This document shows positions 57,746 to 64,000 of a stretch of 64,000 nucleotides of DNA, piece after piece; the first letter of the stretch is position 1; each line of letters opens with the position of its first letter. The DNA is from Helicobacter pylori (GTDB taxonomy: Bacteria > Campylobacterota > Campylobacteria > Campylobacterales > Helicobacteraceae): positions 744,001 through 808,000 of the forward strand of contig NZ_CP011486.1 in assembly GCF_001653455.1 (NCBI RefSeq), read 5' to 3'. The notes under the pieces were generated by a model that had not been told where the DNA came from, did not search any database, and was given only the letters and a program-made list of their open reading frames with translations. Both the position numbers and the translations under genes were made by a program.

Positions 57746-58198
57746 AATATTTTCTCCTTACTCATTCAAAAAAAGTCTTATAAAAAGCTTGAAACTCTTT
57801 TGAAACTCAAAAAGCTTAAGGTTTTTATGCCTTTAAGTTTACAAAAAAATTTGCTTTTTATCTTCATAAAAGATTCTAAATTGCTTTTTGCATTTAAAGA
57901 TCTTTGGGCGTGTAAGGAATTTAACCAACGAGTCGCTAAAGAAATCAATCATTTTTTAAGCGTGCAAGGGCATGCTTGCAGGCTTGATGGGTTAGATGCG
58001 TTAGAAATTGTGGCTTATGTGCCTAAAGATTCACTAGAAAAGGCCAATTTTTATGCCCCTGTTAAAAAGCAAGCCCAATTTTATCGCCCTAGCGCTTTAG
58101 GGTTGTTCCATAACCCCATTAAAGACGCTCATTTGCATGAATGTTTTGAAAAAGCGCGCTCTTTGATCCACTACCAACGCAGTTTTTTTGAGAATTAA
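57737..58198 (+). CDS. DciA/DUF721-like protein, tentative
   Basis: The 153-residue product shows LQKNLLFIFIKDSKLLFAFKDLWACKEFNQRVAKEINHFL, the strand-helix pattern of the DUF721/DciA family, whose members help load the replicative helicase in many bacteria. The C-terminal third (FYAPVKKQAQFYRPSALGLF) looks disordered or peptide-like. The match is by pattern only. It is followed directly by uvrC (next base after its stop) and overlaps the minus-strand lipoprotein gene by 9 bp. Confidence 0.5.
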   Translation: MEQNIFSLLIQKKSYKKLETLLKLKKLKVFMPLSLQKNLLFIFIKDSKLLFAFKDLWACKEFNQRVAKEINHFLSVQGHACRLDGLDALEIVAYVPKDSLEKANFYAPVKKQAQFYRPSALGLFHNPIKDAHLHECFEKARSLIHYQRSFFEN

Positions 58199-59983
58199 AT
58201 GGCTGATTTATTGTCCAGTTTAAAAAACCTTTCTAATAGCAGTGGGGTGTATCAATATTTTGATAAAAACCACCAATTACTCTACATCGGTAAAGCGAAA
58301 AATTTAAAAAAGCGCATCAAAAGCTATTTTTCTGTCCGTAATAATGAAATCACGCCCAACCATCGTGCAAGTTTGCGCATTCAAATGATGGTCAAACAAA
58401 TCGCTTTTTTAGAAACGATTGTGGTAGAAAACGAGCAAGACGCTTTGATTTTAGAAAATTCTTTAATCAAACAGCTCAAACCCAAATACAATATTCTTTT
58501 AAGAGACGATAAAACTTACCCTTATATTTATATGGATTTTTCCACTGATTTCCCTATCCCTTTAATCACACGAAAAATTTTAAAACAGCCTGGCGTTAAA
58601 TATTTTGGCCCTTTTACTAGCGGGGCTAAAGATATTTTGGATAGTTTGTATGAATTGCTCCCATTGGTTCAAAAGAAAAATTGCATTAAGGATAAAAAGG
58701 CATGCATGTTTTATCAAATAGAGCGTTGTAAAGCTCCATGCGAGGATAAAATCACTAAAGAAGAATATTTAAAAATCGCTAAAGAATGTTTAGAGATGAT
58801 TGAAAATAAAGACAGGCTCATCAAAGAACTTCAATTAAAAATGGATCGCCTTTCTAGTAATTTGCGTTTTGAAGAAGCTCTAATCTATAGAGATAGGATC
58901 GCTAAAATCCAAAAAATCGCCCCTTTCACTTGCATGGATTTAGCCAAACTCTATGATCTGGATATTTTTGCTTTTTATGGCAAAAACAACAAGGCGGTGC
59001 TAGTGAAAATGTTCATGCGTGGGGGTAAAATCATTTCTTCAGCGTTTGAAAAAATCCACTCCCTCAACGGGTTTGACGCTGATGAAGCGATGAAACAAGC
59101 AATCATTAACCATTACCAATCGCATTTGCCTTTAATGCCTGAACAAATTCTATTGAGTGCTTGCTCTAATGAAACGCTTAAAGAATTGCAAGAGTTTATC
59201 AATCATAAACACTCTAAAAAAATCACTCTTAATATCCCTAAAAAGGGCGATAAGCTCGCTTTAATAGAAATCGCTATGAAAAACGCTCAAGAGATTTTTA
59301 GCCAAGAAAAAACCTCCAATGAAGAAGAAATTTTAGAAGAGGTGCGTTCGCTCTTCAATTTAGAGTGCGTGCCTTATAGGGTGGAAATCTTTGACACAAG
59401 CCACCATGCAAACAGCCAATGCGTGGGGGGAATGGTCGTGTATGAAAATAATGCATTCCAAAAAAACTCTTATCGGCGCTACCATTTAAAAGGTTTGAAT
59501 GAATACGCTCAAATGAGCGAATTGCTCACCAGAAGGGCTTTAGATTTTATTAAAGAGCCACCGCCTAATTTGTGGGTGATAGATGGAGGGAGGGTGCAAT
59601 TAAACATCGCTTTAGAAATTTTAAAAAGCAGCGGGAGTTTTGTAGAAGTGATCGCTATTTCTAAAGAAAAAAGGGATTCTAAAGCTTATCGTTCTAAAGG
59701 GGGCGCTAAAGACATTATCCATACGCCTAGCGATACTTTTAAATTGCTCCCTAGCGACAAACGCTTGCAATGGGTGCAAAAATTGCGCGATGAAAGCCAC
59801 CGGTATGCGATAAACTTCCACCGATCCACTAAAATTAAAAACATGAAACAAATCGCTCTTTTAAAAGAAAAGGGCATAGGAGAAGCCAGCGTGAAAAAAT
59901 TGTTGGATTATTTTGGGAGTTTTGAAGCGATAGAAAAAGCGAGCGAGCAAGAAAAAAACGCCGTTTTAAAAAAACGAAATTAA
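58199..59983 (+). CDS. uvrC: Excinuclease ABC subunit C
   Basis: UvrC makes both incisions in nucleotide-excision repair. GIY-YIG domain ([31 protein letters not shown]), cysteines in [22 protein letters not shown], the UVR helix near 205-240, the RNase H-like domain with [20 protein letters not shown] and [10 protein letters not shown], and a short C-terminal HhH region ([27 protein letters not shown]). At 594 residues it is full length. hom follows after 10 bp. Confidence 0.96.
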   Translation: MADLLSSLKNLSNSSGVYQYFDKNHQLLYIGKAKNLKKRIKSYFSVRNNEITPNHRASLRIQMMVKQIAFLETIVVENEQDALILENSLIKQLKPKYNILLRDDKTYPYIYMDFSTDFPIPLITRKILKQPGVKYFGPFTSGAKDILDSLYELLPLVQKKNCIKDKKACMFYQIERCKAPCEDKITKEEYLKIAKECLEMIENKDRLIKELQLKMDRLSSNLRFEEALIYRDRIAKIQKIAPFTCMDLAKLYDLDIFAFYGKNNKAVLVKMFMRGGKIISSAFEKIHSLNGFDADEAMKQAIINHYQSHLPLMPEQILLSACSNETLKELQEFINHKHSKKITLNIPKKGDKLALIEIAMKNAQEIFSQEKTSNEEEILEEVRSLFNLECVPYRVEIFDTSHHANSQCVGGMVVYENNAFQKNSYRRYHLKGLNEYAQMSELLTRRALDFIKEPPPNLWVIDGGRVQLNIALEILKSSGSFVEVIAISKEKRDSKAYRSKGGAKDIIHTPSDTFKLLPSDKRLQWVQKLRDESHRYAINFHRSTKIKNMKQIALLKEKGIGEASVKKLLDYFGSFEAIEKASEQEKNAVLKKRN

Positions 59984-59993
59984 AGGAAAAAGC

Positions 59994-61259
59994 ATGAAAA
60001 AAAGATTGAATATAGGGCTTGTGGGTTTAGGGTGTGTGGGGAGCGCGGTCGCTAAAATCTTACAAGAAAATCAAGAGATTATAAAAGACAGAGCCGGTGT
60101 GGAAATTGCCATTAAAAAAGCGGTGGTGCGAGACATTCAAAAACACAAGGGCTATGCTTTTGAAATCAGTAACGATTTAGAAAGCTTGGTAGAAGATAAG
60201 GAGATTGATATTGTTGTGGAGCTTATGGGTGGGGTTGAAGCGCCTTATCTTTTAGCTAAAAAAACTTTAGCCAAACAAAAAGCTTTCGTTACAGCCAATA
60301 AAGCCATGTTAGCGTACCACCGCTATGAATTAGAGCAAATCGCTAAAAACACCCCCATAGGCTTTGAAGCGAGCGTGTGCGGAGGGATCCCTATTATCAA
60401 GGCTTTAAAAGACGGCTTGAGCGCTAATCATATCCTTTCTTTCAAAGGGATTTTAAACGGCACAAGCAATTACATTTTAAGCCAAATGTTTAAAAATCAA
60501 GCGAGTTTTAAGGACGCTTTAAAAGACGCGCAACATTTAGGCTATGCGGAATTGAACCCTGAATTTGACATTAAAGGCATTGATGCAGCGCACAAACTTT
60601 TGATTTTAGCGTCTTTAGCGTATGGCATTGATGCGAAATTAGAAGAAATTCTCATTGAAGGCATTGAAAAAATAGAGCCAGATGACATGGAGTTTGCAAA
60701 AGAGTTTGGTTATAGCATCAAACTTTTAGGCATCGCTAAAAAACACCAAGATTGCATTGAATTAAGGGTGCATCCAAGCATGATTAAAAACGAATCCATG
60801 CTTTCTAAAGTGGATGGGGTGATGAACGCTATCAGCGTCATAGGGGATAAGGTGGGCGAGACTTTGTATTATGGGGCTGGGGCTGGGGGAGAGCCTACCG
60901 CAAGTGCAGTCATTAGCGATATTATAGAAATCGCAAGGAAAAAAAGCTCTTTAATGCTAGGCTTTGAAACCCCCCAAAAACTCCCCCTAAAACCCAAAGA
61001 AGAAATCCAATGCGCTTATTATGCGCGTTTGTTGGTGAGCGATGAAAAAGGGGTTTTTTCTCAAATCAGCGCGATTTTAGCCAAAAACGATATTTCGCTC
61101 AACAATGTCTTGCAAAAAGAAATCTTGCATTCCAACAAGGCTAAAATCTTATTTTCCACGCACACCACGAGCGAAAAATCGTTTCTAAACGCCCTAAAAG
61201 AGCTTGAAAATTTAAAAAGCGTGTTGGATACCCCTAAAATGATCCGCTTGGAAAATTGA
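59994..61259 (+). CDS. hom: Homoserine dehydrogenase
   Basis: Makes homoserine from aspartate semialdehyde for threonine and methionine. NAD(P)-binding [16 protein letters not shown] at the start, [10 protein letters not shown] near 100, the catalytic [15 protein letters not shown] near 150 with its downstream lysine region, and a C-terminal ACT domain (about 350-420). At 421 residues it is full length. The yraN-like gene begins at the base after its stop. Confidence 0.95.
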   Translation: MKKRLNIGLVGLGCVGSAVAKILQENQEIIKDRAGVEIAIKKAVVRDIQKHKGYAFEISNDLESLVEDKEIDIVVELMGGVEAPYLLAKKTLAKQKAFVTANKAMLAYHRYELEQIAKNTPIGFEASVCGGIPIIKALKDGLSANHILSFKGILNGTSNYILSQMFKNQASFKDALKDAQHLGYAELNPEFDIKGIDAAHKLLILASLAYGIDAKLEEILIEGIEKIEPDDMEFAKEFGYSIKLLGIAKKHQDCIELRVHPSMIKNESMLSKVDGVMNAISVIGDKVGETLYYGAGAGGEPTASAVISDIIEIARKKSSLMLGFETPQKLPLKPKEEIQCAYYARLLVSDEKGVFSQISAILAKNDISLNNVLQKEILHSNKAKILFSTHTTSEKSFLNALKELENLKSVLDTPKMIRLEN

Positions 61260-61604
61260 ATGCACTTTTTCAACAACAAGCATAAAGAAAAGGGCTTAAA
61301 GGCCGAAGAAGAAGCTTGCGAGTTTTTAAAATCGTTAGGTTTTGAAATCATAGAAAGGAATTTTTTTTCAAAATTTGGCGAAATTGATATTATCGCTTTT
61401 AAAAAGGGGGTTTTGCATTTCGTTGAAGTCAAAAGCGGGGAAAATTTTGATCCCATTTATGCGATCACGCCGAGTAAATTACAAAAAATCATTCAAACGA
61501 TCCGCTGTTATTTGTCTCAAAAAGATCCTAATAGCGATTTTTGCATTGACGCTCTCATTGTGAAAAAAGGTAATTTTGAGCTTTTAGAAAATATCACTTT
61601 TTAG
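61260..61604 (+). CDS. YraN/UPF0102 family protein
   Basis: The 114-residue protein has [45 protein letters not shown], the restriction-endonuclease-like core (GEID, VEVK) of UPF0102. Its cellular role is unknown to me. It directly follows hom with no gap, and trxA has its own promoter 47 bp further on. Confidence 0.85.
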   Translation: MHFFNNKHKEKGLKAEEEACEFLKSLGFEIIERNFFSKFGEIDIIAFKKGVLHFVEVKSGENFDPIYAITPSKLQKIIQTIRCYLSQKDPNSDFCIDALIVKKGNFELLENITF

Positions 61605-61650
61605 ATTTTTACAGGAAATAAATGCGTTTTCATTAACATTATTAAGCTAA

Positions 61651-61656
61651 TATAAT
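61651..61656 (+). promoter_or_regulatory. Probable -10 box of trxA
   Basis: TATAAT lies 40 bp before the trxA ATG, after an AT-rich stretch with no clear -35. A ribosome site AGGAGTAACC lies before the ATG. Confidence 0.6.
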
Positions 61657-61695
61657 TCTCGTTAATCAAAATCATAAAATAATTAGGAGTAACCA

Positions 61696-62016
61696 ATGAG
61701 TCACTATATTGAATTAACTGAAGAAAATTTTGAAAGCACCATTAAAAAAGGGGTTGCGTTAGTGGATTTTTGGGCGCCATGGTGTGGTCCTTGTAAGATG
61801 CTATCCCCTGTGATTGATGAATTGGCTAGCGAATATGAAGGTAAGGCTAAAATTTGTAAAGTCAATACCGATGAGCAAGAAGAATTGAGTGCGAAATTTG
61901 GGATTAGAAGCATTCCTACCCTTTTATTCACAAAAGATGGCGAAGTCGTCCATCAGCTAGTGGGCGTGCAAACTAAAGTCGCTTTAAAAGAACAATTGAA
62001 CAAACTTTTAGGCTAG
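61696..62016 (+). CDS. trxA: Thioredoxin
   Basis: The 106-residue protein has the active-site WCGPCK near residue 32 and the conserved cis-proline region [16 protein letters not shown]. Reduced by TrxB encoded 5 bp downstream. AGGAG precedes the ATG. Confidence 0.97.
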   Translation: MSHYIELTEENFESTIKKGVALVDFWAPWCGPCKMLSPVIDELASEYEGKAKICKVNTDEQEELSAKFGIRSIPTLLFTKDGEVVHQLVGVQTKVALKEQLNKLLG

Positions 62017-62021
62017 TAGCC

Positions 62022-62957
62022 ATGATAGATTGCGCGATTATTGGAGGTGGTCCTGCAGGTTTGAGTGCGGGGCTTTATGCCACTAGAGGCGGTGTTAAGA
62101 ACGCCGTTTTGTTTGAAAAAGGAATGCCTGGAGGGCAAATCACTAGCAGTAGCGAGATTGAAAACTACCCGGGCGTGAAGGAAGTGGTGAGCGGGTTGGA
62201 TTTCATGCAACCATGGCAAGAGCAATGCTTTCGCTTTGGCTTAAAGCACGAAATGACTGCCATTCAAAGGGTTTCCAAAAAAGACACTCATTTTGTTATT
62301 TTGGCAGAAGACGGCAAAACTTTTGAAGCTAAAAGCGTGATTATCGCTACCGGCGGTAGTCCTAAACGCACAGGCATTAAAGGCGAGTCAGAGTATTGGG
62401 GTAAAGGCGTGAGCACTTGTGCAACATGCGATGGCTTCTTTTATAAAAATAAGGAAGTAGCGGTGCTTGGTGGGGGCGATACCGCCGTAGAAGAAGCGAT
62501 TTATTTAGCCAATATCTGCAAAAAAGTCTATCTCATCCACAGGAGAGATGGCTTTAGGTGTGCACCTATCACTTTAGAGCATGCTAAAAAGAACGATAAA
62601 ATTGAGTTTTTAACCCCTTATGTGGTGGAAGAAATCAAGGGCGATAGTGCTGGTGTGTCTTCTTTAAGCGTTAAAAATACAGCCACTAACAAAACAAGCG
62701 AATTGGTTGTGCCGGGATTTTTTGTTTTTGTGGGTTACGATGTGAATAATGCGGTATTGAAGCAAGAGGACGGCTCGATGCTGTGCAAATGCGATGAATA
62801 CGGCTCAATAGTCGTGGATTTTTCCATGAAAACAAATGTTCAAGGTTTGTTTGCGGCGGGAGATATTCGCATTTTTGCCCCTAAACAAGTGGTTTGCGCG
62901 GCAAGCGATGGTGCTACGGCGGCTTTAAGCGTGATTTCTTATTTAGAACACCATTAA
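62022..62957 (+). CDS. trxB: Thioredoxin reductase
   Basis: NADPH-dependent flavoprotein reducing thioredoxin. FAD motif [19 protein letters not shown] at the start, redox CATC in [11 protein letters not shown] near residue 133, NADPH motif [12 protein letters not shown] near 150, and the final FAD region [28 protein letters not shown]. At 311 residues it is complete. Operon with trxA. Confidence 0.97.
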   Translation: MIDCAIIGGGPAGLSAGLYATRGGVKNAVLFEKGMPGGQITSSSEIENYPGVKEVVSGLDFMQPWQEQCFRFGLKHEMTAIQRVSKKDTHFVILAEDGKTFEAKSVIIATGGSPKRTGIKGESEYWGKGVSTCATCDGFFYKNKEVAVLGGGDTAVEEAIYLANICKKVYLIHRRDGFRCAPITLEHAKKNDKIEFLTPYVVEEIKGDSAGVSSLSVKNTATNKTSELVVPGFFVFVGYDVNNAVLKQEDGSMLCKCDEYGSIVVDFSMKTNVQGLFAAGDIRIFAPKQVVCAASDGATAALSVISYLEHH

Positions 62958-62966
62958 ATCAGGCTT

Positions 62967-62988
62967 ATAACCCTAGATTTAGGGTTAT
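62967..62988 (+). terminator. Hairpin after trxB
   Basis: ATAACCCTA-GATT-TAGGGTTAT lies 9 bp after the trxB stop. The nine-bp stem is perfect, but the tail is GGGCTTTTGC, not a pure T-run, so termination is likely but not certain. Confidence 0.5.
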
Positions 62989-63133
62989 GGGCTTTTGCTC
63001 CAAACATTCATTTGACTCTTCAAAGCTTATAAAGTATTTTAGTTTTTTGTTATTTTAGTTGCAATGCAATTTCACTCTCTCGCTATTTATTTTTAATTAA
63101 AAATTGATCGCAAAATTTAAAAACGCTTCAAAA

Positions 63134-63270
63134 CATTTTTTACAATCAACATGATAAAAGAACTTGCTTAGTCAAGCGGCAATCTCTTAAAAAGCGCTCT
63201 TTAGAGGGATTTAGTTGGGGGTTGTGGGTGGAAGAACTATTTTACCCCCTATCCCCTTAAGAGTTTTATG
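63134..63270 (-). repeat. Dispersed intergenic repeat, copy 3 of 3
   Basis: Read on the minus strand it matches copies 1 and 2: AAACTCTTAAGGGGATAGGG, CCAACTAAATCCC, GCGCTTTTT, a CTTG..CAAG hairpin and GATTGTAAAAAATG. It fills most of the trxB to glycosyltransferase gap; the rest (62989-63133) shows nothing I can support. Confidence 0.7.
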
Positions 63271-63292
63271 ATAAAACAGAGCCTAAAAACGA

Positions 63293-63298
63293 TATAAT
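63293..63298 (+). promoter_or_regulatory. Probable -10 box of the last gene
   Basis: TATAAT lies 25 bp before the TTG start at 63324. GGGAG lies before that start. It fits a promoter for the glycosyltransferase. Confidence 0.6.
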
Positions 63299-63323
63299 GG
63301 ATTAAAAATTATGGGAGTTTGGC

Positions 63324-64000
63324 TTGCGTGTTTTTATCATTTCTTTAAATAAAAAAGTGTGCGACACATTTGGTTTAGTTTTTAGAGACACTACAACTCT
63401 ACTCAATAATATCAACGCCACCCACCATAAAGCCGAAATTTTTGATGCGATTTATTCTAAGACTTTTGAAGGCGGGTTGCACCCCCTAGTTAAAAAGCGC
63501 TTGCACCCCTATTTCATCGCGCAAAACATCAAAGACATGGGGATTGCAATCGATCTCATCAGTGAGTTTTCTAAGTTTTATTACGCTTTAAAATACCATG
63601 CGAAATTTATGAGTTTGGGAGAGCTTGGGTGTTATGCGAGTCATTATTCTTTATGGGAAAAATGCATAGATTTGAATGAGCCGATTTGTATTTTAGAAGA
63701 TGACATCACTTTGAAAGAAAATTTTAAAGAGGACTTGGATTTTTTAGAAAAACACATTCAAGAATTAGGCTATGTGCGTTTGATGCATTTACCATATGAT
63801 CCCAATGTCAAAAGTGAGCCATTAGATCATCAAAACCAAGAGATACAAGAATATATAGGGATCATTAAGGCTTATAGCGAAGGGGTGGGGACGCAAGGCT
63901 ATGTGATTACGCCCAAAATCGCCAAAGTTTTTTTAAAATACAGCCAGAGATGGGTTGTTCCTGTGGATACAATAATGGACGCTACTTTTATCCATGGCGT
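63324..64000 (+). CDS. LPS glycosyltransferase, family 25 (beta-1,4-galactosyltransferase), N-terminal part
   Basis: The gene runs off the window end. From a TTG at 63324 (GGGAG six bases upstream) the frame is open for 225 codons: RVFIISLNKKVCDTFGLVFRD, MSLGELGCYASHYSLWEKC, ICILEDDITLKENF and GVGTQGYVITPKIAKVFL. From memory, this is the H. pylori family-25 enzyme that adds galactose to N-acetylglucosamine in Lewis-antigen synthesis. It is a paralog of 44270-45103. No homopolymer run that could switch it was seen in the visible part. Confidence 0.88.
   Translation, partial: MRVFIISLNKKVCDTFGLVFRDTTTLLNNINATHHKAEIFDAIYSKTFEGGLHPLVKKRLHPYFIAQNIKDMGIAIDLISEFSKFYYALKYHAKFMSLGELGCYASHYSLWEKCIDLNEPICILEDDITLKENFKEDLDFLEKHIQELGYVRLMHLPYDPNVKSEPLDHQNQEIQEYIGIIKAYSEGVGTQGYVITPKIAKVFLKYSQRWVVPVDTIMDATFIHG

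Overview
The window is a 64 kb piece of a Helicobacter pylori chromosome. This rests on low G+C, on the tmRNA tag VNNTDYAPAYAKAA, on H. pylori-specific proteins (HpaA, two Hof-family and one Hor-family outer-membrane proteins, FabX with His182, two family-25 LPS glycosyltransferases), and on a gene order matching, from memory, the reference-strain interval from ftsY to the beta-1,4-galactosyltransferase. Names taken from memory are marked as such; no database search was run.

Layout. 1-4.3 kb: the 3' end of ftsY, a YkgJ-like metal-cysteine protein, and a minus-strand cassette of three uncharacterised genes (516, 113 and 360 codons). The cassette is preceded by a short ORF containing a run of 14 G; a change to 13 G would make that ORF end exactly on the start codon of the 516-codon gene. 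This is the best candidate in the window for an undescribed system. 4.3-16 kb: moaA and mobA (divergent), flhB, an integral membrane protein, amiA (frameshifted inside a 15-bp tandem repeat), fabX, tyrS, rpoZ-spoT, pyrH and an mqnA-like gene. 16-29.3 kb: acnB, exported proteins, hofE (shifted by a G8 run), tmRNA, lolA, secA, a frameshifted lolC/lolE-type gene and hofF. 29.3-30 kb is a repeat-rich intergenic region with IS200/IS605-like hairpins. 30-38 kb: an hsdS specificity gene without hsdM or hsdR nearby, cadA, comM, def-clpP-tig. 38-45 kb: horG-hpaA, moaC-mogA-moaE-moaD, ribA, ribBA and an LPS glycosyltransferase. 45-52 kb: a zinc-protease-like gene, a frameshifted fecA with a Fur-like box, acpS-fliL-rsmD, a small RNA whose promoter carries a T8 run (probably NikS/HPnc4160), and a frameshifted midA-like methyltransferase. 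52-64 kb: a metallo-beta-lactamase-fold gene, thiF/moeB-like, motA-motB, an osmoprotectant ABC transporter, a short lipoprotein gene, uvrC, hom, yraN, trxA-trxB and the start of a second family-25 glycosyltransferase.

Functional themes. Molybdopterin synthesis is split between moaA-mobA and moaC-mogA-moaE-moaD. Riboflavin synthesis has RibA plus a RibBA whose second domain looks degenerate. Flagellar genes flhB, fliL, motA and motB are scattered. SecA, LolA and the LolC/E-type protein belong to envelope export. Iron uptake (fecA) shows a Fur-like operator.

The window is rich in simple-sequence and dispersed repeats. Five genes (amiA, hofE, the lolC/E-type gene, fecA, midA-like) are each broken by one single-base length change, so either several loci are phase-off in this isolate or the assembly carries homopolymer errors; sequence alone cannot decide. 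Two dispersed repeat families were seen: a 206-207-bp structured element in two inverted copies (upstream of rpoZ and downstream of hofF), and a roughly 140-bp terminator-containing element in three copies.
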